From positions 15,060,501 through 15,124,500 of the forward strand of contig JAYKKT010000089.1 of assembly GCA_036023115.1 (NCBI GenBank): a stretch of DNA of 64,000 nucleotides, in the 5' to 3' direction. Position numbers and translations under genes: made by a program. Of this stretch, positions 40,201 to 50,404 are shown piece by piece. Source of the DNA: Brasenia schreberi. Its lineage: Eukaryota > Streptophyta > Magnoliopsida > Nymphaeales > Cabombaceae. Below the pieces are notes generated by a model. The model made no database searches. It saw only the letters and a list, made by a program, of their open reading frames with translations, and had not been told where the DNA came from. How positions within the stretch are numbered: the first letter of the stretch is position 1; the number at the start of each line of letters is the position of its first letter.

Positions 40201-43200
40201 TCTAAACTCATATTCTTCAACACCCCCCTCAAGTTGGGAGTGAGATACTTCGAACTCCAAACTTGTCAAAAATTCTTCATCTCTCTGCAACATTCTTCAT
40301 TTGTTTTCATGACTGATCTGATCTTCAATAGCTTCTTTGGCTGCAACATCTTCAACCCAACCTTCCTGGCTGATCATCTCAAGCAGCTCTCTGGCTGTAA
40401 TATCAACTGAGCCTTCCTGGCTAATCATCTCAAGCAGCATCTCTGGTTGCAATATCAACTCAACCATCCTTGTTGATCATCTCAAGCAGCATCTCTGGCT
40501 GCAACATCAACTCAGCCATCCTAACTGATCATCTCAAGCAGCATCTCTGGCTACAACATCAACTCAACCTTCTTGGCTGATCATCTCAAGCAGCATCTCT
40601 GACTGCAACATCAACTCATCCTTCCTAGCTAATCATTTCAAGCAACATCTATGACTGCAACATCAACTCAGCCTTCCTGGCTGATCATCTCAAACAGCAT
40701 CTATGGCTGCAACATCAACTCAGCCTTCATAGCTGATCATCTCAAGCAGCATCTCTGGCTGCAATATAAACTTAACATTCCTGGCTAATTATCTAAGCAG
40801 TATTTTTAGCTGCATATAAAAAAACATTTCTTCAGTCCTCATAACTGCAATCTAACATACTATCTCTTTTCTGTAACCTTTCTTCATGTTGTTTTTTCAA
40901 TAAAGACAATCATCACGTACTGATCCTCTGTACTATTTTCTTGAATTTTTCTGCTCTCTTAAACATTTCCTCAAACACTTGATGCACAGGTAAACATCTC
41001 TTTTTGAGCATTTCATCGAACATTTCATCGAACACTTCACGTATAGGTAAACATCTCTCTTTTGAACATTTCATTGAACACTTGTCCTGCAAAGTTGACA
41101 TTTCTATGATACATTTCATCAAACACTTTTCGAGCATCATCAATCTGACCCACTTTTGCATACATATCAAGAAGATAATCAAAATAGCCTTTCCATCTGA
41201 TCTTAGATCTCGAACACTCCCTAAATATGATCTTAGAGCTTGAACGTTCACCTAGCAGCCAAAGTTCTGCATTCCCTTTCTTCTACAGGCATTATTTGTT
41301 CACACCAAATGACAAATTCTCATTTACCCAAACAATAGGATCTGTATCCATCAATTACAAAATGGACTTCACATGACGTTACCGGAGAACGCATTTTCAT
41401 AACTCGACTATACCCTGAAAAATCGAAGGGCCATTCGTAGGGGACAGCTTGAGTCTTCTTTAGAAGACAGGTATGTCCACGGTCCTCCCACTCAGCTTAT
41501 CAACACCACCACCAGTGCAACTAGATGTCCACAAGCTCCAAGCACACCAAGCATTGTGATCTCATCAGGTCTCAACGCTGCATCCTCCTGAACACTAGAA
41601 TCGCTTTCGCGATGCCTACAAGCCTTTACATAGCTATTCATCATGGAGTTCCAACAAGTAACATCTCTTTCAGCACATTCATCAAACACTTGGCGTGCAG
41701 CATCAAGATAACAACATGCAACATAAAAAACTAACCAGAGAAGTCTGTATGAAAGTATCGCATCCATGGTATCCCCATTTCAAGACAAACCCATGAATCT
41801 TCGACCCCAAACCTAGGTACATAAGCATGGAAGAAGCTTTGAGAACAAAAGGAAAAGTGTAGTTATTAGGGACATATCCTCTCTTTAGTAACTCTTCATA
41901 CATAACAAGACCTTCGTGGAGACATTCACTCCGTGCATAACCCTTATCATGGTGTTCCAGATGAAGATGTTTGGGTGCTTTATTTGCTCAAACACTGATC
42001 TAGCATAATCCATATTACCAAAATTAGAAATAGCACAGTGAAAAATGAGTCTACTAACTTCTAGTACGTCTTCGATCTCAGAGTTTCTGATCATCCTTGT
42101 GTGGATTTCTAAAAGGCAAAAATATAACAAACGCATGAAATATGGATGGTGGTGATGATGGATTTCACAGTTGACATTCATAGCCAAGTAACTTCTTGTA
42201 TAAAATGAGAGGACAGAAAAGCATGCTCGCAGTGGCTGCTCTCATCGATCGAAGGCTCTGATACCATGTTAAAAATACGGTTGCGCAACGGACAAGAAAA
42301 AGATCATACATATTAAAGAGAAAATGTGGAGATTGGAGGAGGGGGCGGAGCTCCCCTCTTTCTCTCTCTTAATCACACACTCTTAAACTCTAATACAACC
42401 TACCAACCATTATATAAGGAGCTGTAAAACGGAAAATGACCAAAATACCCTTACTACAGAAAATTATCAAAATGCCCTTACGACTTCGGACAATTACAAT
42501 AATATCTAAAAACATCAAATTTACTAAAACTGACTCTAAACTCATATTCTTCAACAGTTTTGACCTTATAGACCCATCTATAACCAATAATTTTCTTTTC
42601 TTTGGGTTTTGGAACAATATCTTTTCTAGAGCTTTTAATTCATCATTCATAGCTTTCTTCTATTCTAAGTTATTTTTTGCTTGGTCATAGTGATTGGGTT
42701 GAAGGATACTTGATATGGTAGCTATGTGGTTTCTATGTTGCGGTTGAAATGATTCATAAGACACAAATCTTTAAGGGGGTTTTATGATTTTTTTGCTAGG
42801 AGCATTATCATTTTCTCTATTCCTCCTTATATAATGATGTTCGAAGGGTCTTAGGATTTCTTCTCTATTAAAGTTTCTAGATTCATCTTCTAGTTGAACC
42901 ATGCTGTCCTCTTGGACTTCCTCATTGTTATCTAACCTTTCATCCAAGATTTCATCCAAAAACATATAACTATATTGTGTGCTTTGAAACTCATCTCCAT
43001 AATAACATTCATCTTCAATGAATTTGACATCTCTAGACACACCAAGTTTATCTTCTTTTGGGTTGTAACATTTATACCCCTTTTTATCAATATCATACCC
43101 AAGGAAAACACATTCAATGGCCTTGAAACTTATCATTCTTATCGGTATACATATAACACTTACATCCAAAAAAACTTATTAGGTTTATTTGAATACAAAT

Positions 43201-46200
43201 TTTCTATGGGAGAACAATTTTCAAGTTTGGTTGATGGCATCTTATTTATCAAATATATGAAAGTTAGAGTGGCTTCGGCAAGTGTTTGGGCTAACAACAA
43301 AGTTCTAGTAGTTTTAATAATATGCATATGTTTTCTTTCGGCTAAACCATTTTGTTCGAAAGTTTTATATAAGATTTTTTATGCCATATTTCATTTTCTT
43401 TAAGATAATTTTTGAAGTCATTTTGGAGATATTCACCACCGGAGTCCGTTCTTAAGATTTTGATATTAGTTTCAAATTGGTTCTTAATCATATTGTGAAA
43501 AATAAAAAAATATTAAAAAATTTCCGATTTGTGTTTCAAGAAATATATGTAAGTGTATTGAGTGAAATCATTAATAGGTCACTCCTCCTTTTCGTGGTTA
43601 TGGGAGCGGGTCCCCAAACATCGAAGTGCACTAATACGAAGGCCTTTTTTGTGATAAATGTTCTTTTATGAAATGATGCATGATATGTTTTGTCAAAAAT
43701 ACAATCTTTGCAAATGAAATCATTCTTTTTATTAATCTTTATCTATGGATAATTGTTCATTTTGCTTACATCAAGATGACCCAATCTTTTGTGCCAAAGC
43801 TAAGTAATCCTACAAGTTTCAAAATTTGACATAACTAAATTATTCATAGCGTAGAGACCATCTTCTCTATGTCCTTACCCAATCACCTTCTTCGATAAAT
43901 GATTTTGCATCATATGTTCATTTGGTGAGAAGGTAACAATGCAATCATTATCACAAATTTAAGAAACTGAGAGAAGATTAAGATTTAATTTTGGTATAAA
44001 ACGTACTTGAGATATTTTTTAAAGAAATTACTTTCTAAGTTACTAATTTCTTTAATATCAAGCTTAGTTGCATCGGCCGTAAACACTTGCTCTAGCATGT
44101 GTGCATTTGTCTAACAATTTATATTCATTAGTCACATGAAAAGAAACAACAGAATCTAAAAACCATGATACCTTTGAAAAAAGATGATAATGCCGACCCA
44201 GATATGTTTGCCTTTTCTTTAAAAATTTCTTTCATGTAGGCCTTGATCTTTGATGGTAACATTTCTTTTTTGTTGTCAATGGCAGCCACATGAGGGAACC
44301 TCCTTAATAAGAGGGAGCACATAGTTTTGATATGTCCGCTCTCCTTGTACAACAACAACAACTAATCATTTTTTCATACTAGACGGGGTCAGCTACATGG
44401 ATTCTTTGTTTCCACAGATCCCTATCGTGTGCCATGTTAGCAGTTAACTCATAATAAGCTAGATCATTCTTTATTGTTTCTTTCCAACACTTTTGTGGTT
44501 GTCCTCTACCTCTTTTAATACTTTCCAAATTTAGTTTTTCTAACCTTCTTACAGGTTCTTCTTTTGATCTTCTTTCTATATGTCCAAACCATCTTAAACG
44601 ATATTCTCTCATTTTATCCTCTATTGGTACCACTCCTAATTTGTTTCTAATAACCTCCGTATACGGCCTTTTCTTGTATGACCACTCATCCATCTCAATA
44701 TCTTAATTTCTGTCACATACATCTTTTGTACATGTAATAATGACAAATCATGCTATTGTTTTGACCAAGATACTACATTACTTTTCAATTGTCCATTGCC
44801 TTCACTAGTTTTTGCATGTGGAGGTTTGTAGGTCTTCAAATAATTTTTGAGTTTAGAGGTACCAAAAACCGCTTTTTGTTGTCCCTTATATTCTTTAATT
44901 TAGTTTCCTCCATAATTAAGTCAGACAAAATCTCATAGCTTTTGGGTCTCGATTTTCTATGAATTAATAATGTTTTAAAACTCGTCTTTCCATCCCCATA
45001 TAAACGAGAAAAAATATTGGTTATCAAGGTACTCTTTAAATTCATCCATACTTTGGAGTTTTTTCGAATTTTTTAAAACTTTTAAGTTGGTTCCAAAGAT
45101 TAGAAAACTCATTATAATAATTCCTAATGCTCATGGAAGCTTGTTTGAGCATTATCATTTTTTTGGTCAAATTTATTTGAAAAACAAAATTGTCTTAGGA
45201 ATGGATTTTTCTAAGATATTTCTAAGTTTCAAAAGCATTGACATAGTAATTCAGCTACAAAGCTTTTCATCCACATTTTGGTCAATGATTTAAATAATTT
45301 TAGCATTGTACTTCTCTAATTTTTCAACTCTTGTTTATATTTCTCTTGTAACTTAGAAAATTCATCACCATCACACTCTTCTCTATTTATTTGGGCTCTT
45401 TAATTGTACCATCAATATAATCCCATTAGTCTTTAGAGATAAAATATTTTTTCATGGTACGTGCCTAACTTGGATAAGACTTGGGCACCAATAAGCAATG
45501 AAATGTCTCACTTTTCTCTTTCATTTTTCTCAACAATAATAAAAAATACGAAGAGTACCTTGATTCTCTTAAGATTATCAAACAATTCTCAAATTTTGAA
45601 GATATTTCCATAATCGGCATGAATTCCAATGCATCTCTAATTGAACCTTTTCAGCTTTGATACCATGTAAGAATAACACAAATATCTTGTCATTAATATC
45701 CACAAACTAAAATACAAATGATCCCACAAGATCTTTAACAAGCGAAATTATCAAACAAACCACTAAACACTTTGTGTACAAGCCAAACTGAACAACAAAG
45801 AAGTCAAGTAAGCATTAAAGGCTCTGATTTTATTAATATCTTGCCAATGATAACCACAAACTCAAATACAAATGATCACGTAAGATCTTCAACAAACCAA
45901 ATTACCAAATAAACCACCAAACACTTTGTGTACAAGCCAAACTGAATAACAAATAAGTCAAGTGAGGATTAAAAGCTCTGATTTTATTAATAACACATGC
46001 TCTATATTTATAGAGGCTTTACAAGATCATTAAGGGAGAGGTGCTCCCAACGGCTAGTTGGTGTAGCGGTTGGGAGGGAGACTAGCCCCTGAGGCGCAGT
46101 CCCAATGGTCCCCCCCTTGGTGGAACTGCTGGGCCCTACTGGCCCAGTTTACCTATTACAATTTAACAAATTTCTTCACGTTAACAAATTTCATCACGGT

Positions 46201-49200
46201 AGGAGAGCAAGGAGTCACAGCCAAGGACAGACCCAGAATTGATTTTTGGACAACTCTTTAACATTGTTTAGCTTTATCCATTTGTGCAACTTATCTGTCT
46301 TTCCTTTTTATCTATTTGACTTGTCATCTTTTGGTATTGAAAAAACAACTTTATTCTTAGGTATTCGTTATGTGTGTGCGTGTGTTGTGTAGTTGATGGG
46401 GTTCTGTCACGAATGCCTCTGCATACAGGTACTTATGTGGGCGAGCATGTCTATGCATGTCTGTGTGTGCAGTCTCTCTCTGTGGCTTCTCACCACCCTT
46501 GGTGGATCTAACAATTTTACTTGCTTTTGCTTGAAAAGAAGAAATGTAAGAGGAGCACATTTTAAATGCACAGATATTGCACTAAGCATTAGAAACCTAA
46601 AGGCTATCCTTCTTCAATGAAGGACGTTGATGCATATAAAAGTGCTTCATTTTTTCATGAACGGATGGCAACTTCTTGGAAACCATTGTAACTTCATAGC
46701 TTTGTGCCGTATTACCAGAACTTGTTCTCCTTTTTTTCACTTGTAGTTGGATTCCTTTTGTTCATGCCATAGCTTTATTATGATATACTTTGTTTGGGCC
46801 TTCTAGGTCTTATCATCTAAATAAAGTATTGGCGGGCAATCATTATGACTGTGTTTAATGCATGTCCATTAGTGACACGTTTAGGTTGATCTTGTAAATG
46901 GGCACTGGTCCTTATCCTCTCGTGCATTCTATCAATATTTGAAAGTGTTGATTCCTCTTTGCTTTTTGATGCAGGTGCAAAACCTTATAGAAAGGTGTCT
47001 ACAACTGTACATGAACCAGAAACAAGTTGTGGATACCCTTGCAGAACAGGCAAAAATAGAGCCTGGTTTCACCAATCTGAGTAATTCTTCAAGACCTTGT
47101 AGTTGCAAATTTTCATTACTTTCTTGTTGTAGCTTTGTTCTTGAGAATTCAACGCTTAGTTACTTTCCTATTTTCTCTCTTTCTTCGGTGGAATTACTGT
47201 CTTTCAAAAAAATCTTTTTAGTCGGAGACGGTGTTAACACTTGGCTTAGAGTTTGTCATAATTGTATAGTTGTACAATGCCTCTTCCTGGTTTGCAGTGT
47301 TAGTTGAAAAAATGGTCTTTAATATCTTGACCACATAGCCTTGTCATTTCATCTTCCATTTCTTTGTTTCTTCTTTTTTTCTGTGTGAGTGTGTGTGAGT
47401 GTGTTTTGTGCGTGAACATGTCTATCTATCTATCTATTCTATATGTATATGTGTGATAATTCACGGTTGTCTTTAATATCTTGACCACATAGCCTTGTTG
47501 TTTGCTCCTCCATTTCTTTGTTTCCTTTTTTGTGTGTGTGCCTGTGTCATGTACATGCACGTCTCCATATGTAAATGTTTGACATAGTTCATGATTTTTC
47601 TCTTCATTCTAAAATTTATCTATGCAGAAGTAAATGCAAGAAATATCGCTCATTTTTGTACAAAATAATGCTTTTGGTAGACAGTCCTTTTCTCCCTCCT
47701 AGGTTTTGATGTAAAAGTTGGTAGAGTAAAACCAAATCCATCACTCTTAAAATTCCGATGCCTGCATTTGATTATGGTGGTGACATTGAAAATTTTATAC
47801 CATTTCTGGCTCTGCTTTTCTTCAGTCGTCTTTGATATGCCATCTTCCTGTTGTTAAAGCTTTGATTCTTATTTTGCTAAATATAGAGGTTATCTTTGCA
47901 CGATAAGTTTGAGCTGCACTGTCAGTGTAGATAAAATGTTGGACTTCGACTGTTGAAGGTACAAGCCATGTGGCGATTTCTTTTTGAGGCTTTCTTAAAG
48001 GGAAAAAAGAGCTGTTTTGTTTTTATGACTGATTTTGGCATGATTAAATTTTAATATGGGCATTAGGGTCAGTAGTCTCCTTCCTCCTTGTGCTCCTTTT
48101 ATTTATGTGAAGGCACCTCTATCCTAAATGAGGCTTTTGTGTTGATTCAAATGAGTTTAGGGATTGCTTAATTGTGAAGTTGATCTCTGACTGACCATTC
48201 ATTCAATTTGGATACCTGTCTTTGCCCAAATTCAATTAATCATGTCTTTGTTCCTGAATTTTAGCCATTCATGTTGAACCCCTAACACACTGAATCAATG
48301 TGTAGGAGACCTTAAAACTTGTCTGTAATGGTGACATTTTTGAAGCCTTAAGTTGGATTTGAGCAGTTGGCAGTGTCCATCTTTTATGGTAAAATCTTGG
48401 CAGTTTTTCTGAGTCTAAAAGCTTGTTAACTGAATTGCTGGCTTTTATAGCTGTGGCCAAGAACATTGTATAACAGACCGATGAAGACAGGCTTGGCTAA
48501 GAGTGGTATTCTGTAACAGACGAGAATATAGTGAGAGTTTTTCATCATTTTCAGAACTCTCTTTTTTTCTCTGATAACATTTTAACCATGAGGTTACAAA
48601 CAACAACTAAGCCTTTTCCCCTACTAGATGGGGTCAGCTACATGAATTCTTTGTTTTCATAGAGCCCTATTAATTTGTAGAATCCATGATAAATAAGTCC
48701 GACAAAGTTTTACGCTGGCTGTCGGAAGCCTAACACAACCCTCCTCTTTTATCTGGGCTTATTTTAACCATGAGGTTGACTTCTCTTATTTTTGTGCTTC
48801 CTGAGATTAAACGTTAAATTTCCTTAGTTTGTGCTTCCCGAGAATTTCTTATCCATGAGGTTATCTTTCTTTATTGTTCTTCTCAGAACTCTTTTAACCA
48901 TGAAGAATCTTGTCATTTGACTAATTCAGTCTGGCAAAGGCTTGAGGAGCAAAACACAGATTTTTTTAAGGCATATCATGTCCGGCTTATGGTTAAACAC
49001 CAGATCGATGTTTTCAATAGTCTGCTTCGGAAGCAGGTTGATCTCATGCAGATGTACCCACTCGGAGTATCTTCTTCTTCTGTGCTGAACTTCGATGCAT
49101 CTCATCCGAGTTCCTGTAAGCTATCAATGGAGTTGCAGCATTTATTTGCGTTTGCAGATTATAATTTGTGCACTCCAATTAGTCCCATATGCATGTCCGC

Positions 49201-50404
49201 ATGGCTTGGTGGCAGAGTTTCATACTTCATGCAGACTTGTCTCACTTGTATCAAGGTTCTTCTATATTAGCTTTTTGTTTGTAACTTCATGCGAAGGCGT
49301 GACAGTTTTAAAGTGTGTTCACGAGTCTATAATGCACGAATGTGCAAACATGCTCATGCATTGACATGTAGACATACCTACCACAACTTTTGGTTGAAAA
49401 GTGATGGTTCAGTTAGTTTGGGAATTCAGCTTGCTTTGTGTACGATATGGCTACCTGCTGTTTCTAAACATGATCTAGAATCCTAGATTATGACCAATCA
49501 ATGTTCTCTTTTAGCATTAGAGAACGATGGTTTGTTGGATATCTATAGCAATATCTTTTATCTTGTGAATTTCCTCATAGATTTGATGAGTTAGGCCTTT
49601 TCTTACATATTTGTGTGTTTATGCACTTCTTTTGTGTTGCCTACTCCAGTTTAACGTCAAGGTTTTTGCAGTCCAACAACCACCCGCTTCTTATGCTGTC
49701 ATTGCCTCTGAGCGTATGCACCGTACAGCAATTCCTCCTGGTTGTCTTGGCAATGGCATAACTTCCATGAGCAGAAATGTGCATGTGAATGGAGAACCAT
49801 CTTCTCGGGCTTTACATGTTGCTACCTCTCAGAATATGCTTGTTCCAGAGCCAGCAATCATGCAGCAGGGAAGCAATGGTGTTGGGCATAAGTCTGAACC
49901 TGGGTGCCCAATCATTTCTGGTTTTCCGTATGGTGATGACGTCAATGAATCCCATTTGCCCCATCATGGAGGTTTCAGCAACGTCGATCCTGACTTGAGT
50001 ATCTTACATGAATCATTCTTACAATCAAACAATGATGATTTCCTGGGTCAGTTTCGTCAAAATTTCAGCCTTTCTGATTTGACAGCAGAACTTAATCAGC
50101 GATTTGGTAAGTGAACTTTCAATTCATTGCATATTTCCAGAAACCAGACCTTCAAATGGGTGCTGATTATCTATCTCATACTGGATAAATAGATATAATG
50201 GAAAACTACCAGCGCTCTCCATATTTAGCCGATGAAAGTCAATTTGTAAATCCACCTGCAAAGTCAAGGTCAGTTTTGAATCCGTTCTTTACCATTAATT
50301 TGCTCTATCCTGGTTTTGACATCTTATCCGGTGCGTATAGAAGAGGAGACGAGGTAGATGGAACATGTGAAGGCTTGAGCTGTGAAGAGTTTGGAAGCGA
50401 TTGA
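35410..50404 (+). CDS. plant-specific TIGR01589-domain protein, 6 coding exons
   Basis: Exons: 35410-35472, 46975-47080, 48930-49115, 49672-50106, 50193-50268, 50341-50404. Splice sites are GT-AG and phases close to a 309-aa product. Exon 1 ([20 protein letters not shown]) joins in phase to [19 protein letters not shown]. That is the start of the uncharacterised plant domain TIGR01589, which spans residues about 22-105 and includes [19 protein letters not shown]. The remainder is low-complexity and polar, ending LSCEEFGSD. No enzymatic motif, signal peptide or membrane segment is seen; the family's role is unknown to me. Intron 1 is 11,502 bp, swollen by nested retrotransposons lying antisense to the gene. 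The last intron is only 72 nt and has no in-frame stop, so retention would add 24 residues. Confidence 0.88.
37190..37296. repeat. (CA)n-(GA)n microsatellite in intron 1 of the TIGR01589-domain gene
   Basis: About 28 bases of CA-rich repeat are followed by about 78 bases of pure GA. The apparent Leu-Ser repeat protein on the minus strand is only this repeat. Confidence 0.95.
38295..38682 (-). repeat. 3' LTR of the outer copia element
   Basis: A direct repeat of 45666-46168 without the 154-bp duplication found there. It carries about 35 extra bases near 38520-38570 (an imperfect repeat of a CAGCTGCTCCCAACAG-like motif). Confidence 0.87.
39927..40222 (-). repeat. 3' LTR of the nested PPR-carrying element
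   Basis: 296 bp, ends TG...CA, a direct repeat of 42267-42556. It contains a TATATAAGG box near 40077-40086 on the plus strand and a GGGGGCGAAGCCCCCC hairpin-like block near 40003-40018. Confidence 0.9.
40330..40805. repeat. about nine 52-bp tandem repeats inside the nested element
   Basis: The motif TGATCATCTCAAGCAGC recurs at 52-base spacing (equivalent bases at about 40424, 40476, 40528, 40580, 40632, 40684, 40736, 40788, with the first interval 51). Each unit also has CTCTGGCTGCAACATCAACT. Since 52 is not a multiple of 3, the frame rotates between units, so it is not a protein repeat. Confidence 0.9.
40913..42190 (-). pseudogene. captured pentatricopeptide-repeat (PPR) gene fragments
   Basis: Minus-strand blocks, in order, are [109 protein letters not shown], and further down [13 protein letters not shown]. 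These are textbook P-, L- and S-type PPR motifs of the plant PLS class, whose members act in organellar RNA editing and processing. The blocks lie in shifting frames (a one-base loss after NTMIR, another near FIQTSLVSF), and stops follow. The piece is therefore a pseudogene or a transcribed non-coding passenger. It lacks recognisable E/DYW ends. The same-strand, intron-free arrangement fits capture from an mRNA. Confidence 0.85.
42254..42266 (-). promoter_or_regulatory. primer-binding site of the nested element
   Basis: TGGTATCAGAGCC on the minus strand, complementary to initiator tRNA-Met, directly adjoining the LTR end. Confidence 0.92.
42267..42556 (-). repeat. 5' LTR of the nested PPR-carrying element
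   Basis: 290 bp, ends TG...CA, a direct repeat of 39927-40222. The right flank GTTTT resumes the interrupted outer reverse transcriptase. Confidence 0.9.
44352..44725 (-). mobile_element. 5'-truncated RTE-type LINE inserted in the copia gag zinc knuckle
   Basis: The reverse-transcriptase C-terminal tail is well preserved: EIKILRWMS, then [22 protein letters not shown] and [14 protein letters not shown]. The element ends in TTG repeats (ACAACAACAAC on the plus strand), a hallmark of RTE-clade LINEs. A 7-bp target repeat TTGTACA flanks it (44345-44351 and 44726-44732). Joining the flanks restores a copia CX2C-type knuckle (ESGHIKTMC). The tail frame is open for about 100 codons, so it is younger or better preserved than its host. 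Confidence 0.8.
45654..45665 (-). promoter_or_regulatory. primer-binding site of the outer copia element
   Basis: TGGTATCAAAGC on the minus strand, one substitution from the usual initiator tRNA-Met site, directly adjoining the LTR. Confidence 0.85.
45666..46168 (-). repeat. 5' LTR of the outer copia element, with internal duplication
   Basis: 503 bp against 388 bp for its partner LTR. The size difference is mainly the 154-bp tandem duplication at 45684-45991, partly offset by a deletion of about 35 bp relative to the left LTR. Confidence 0.87.
45684..45991. repeat. 154-bp tandem duplication within one LTR
   Basis: Units 45684-45837 and 45838-45991 are the same length. Each starts ATCTTG, contains CACTTTGTGTACAAGCCAAAC and ends GATTTTATTAAT. 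The other LTR has a single copy. Confidence 0.9.
48596..48760 (-). mobile_element. SINE with 17-bp target duplication and RTE-like 3' tail
   Basis: Identical 17-bp copies of ATTTTAACCATGAGGTT flank a 165-bp unit (48579-48595 and 48761-48777). On the minus strand it begins AAGCCCAGATAAAAGAGGAGG and ends with GTAGCTGACCCCATCTAGTA and a GTTGTTGTTTGT tail. That end is almost the same as the 3' end of the RTE LINE at 44352-44725. This fits a SINE that borrows an RTE LINE's machinery through a shared tail. It sits in intron 2 of the TIGR01589-domain gene, antisense. Confidence 0.8.

Larger units (their letters stand above)
39927..42556 (-). mobile_element. nested non-autonomous LTR retrotransposon carrying PPR gene fragments
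   Basis: LTRs lie at 39927-40222 and 42267-42556 and differ at roughly 26 of 290 positions by eye. The primer-binding site TGGTATCAGAGCC (42254-42266) directly abuts the right LTR, and a G-rich polypurine tract (about 40223-40239) abuts the left. A GTTT(T) target repeat flanks it at 39923-39926 and 42557-42561. The insertion interrupts the outer element's reverse transcriptase between RWVYKVKT and the block TLTLLS. The 2-kb interior has no gag, protease, integrase or reverse transcriptase. It holds fragments of a PPR gene in the same orientation as the element, then a 52-bp tandem array next to the 3' LTR. Mobilisation must have relied on enzymes of another copia element (inference). Confidence 0.88.
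38295..46168 (-). mobile_element. outer Ty1/copia element, host of a nested cluster, in an intron
   Basis: LTRs lie at 38295-38682 and 45666-46168, both with TG...CA ends on the minus strand. The primer-binding site TGGTATCAAAGC (about 45654-45665) abuts the right LTR, and a polypurine tract (TTTGAGGGAGG, about 38683-38693) abuts the left. Remnants, in minus-strand order, are gag (about 45600-44270, zinc knuckle split by a LINE), protease and pre-integrase, integrase (about 43450-42780), reverse transcriptase (interrupted by 39927-42556) and RNase H (about 39200-38700). Recognisable blocks include [27 protein letters not shown] and [17 protein letters not shown]. Flanking 5-mers (ATTTA and AATTT) are similar but not identical, so the target duplication is uncertain. 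Confidence 0.88.

Noticed and set aside
40337..40528. 63-codon plus-strand frame with Ser/Leu-Ile repeats
   Set aside because: Arises from the 52-bp tandem array, in which the frame rotates between units.
40330..40805. Regular 52-bp repeats considered as a CRISPR array
   Set aside because: Repeats are direct and contiguous with no unique spacers, and the genome is a plant nucleus.
38295..46168. A perfect 5-bp target duplication for the outer copia
   Set aside because: The flanks are ATTTA and AATTT; similar but shifted, so I did not claim a clean duplication.
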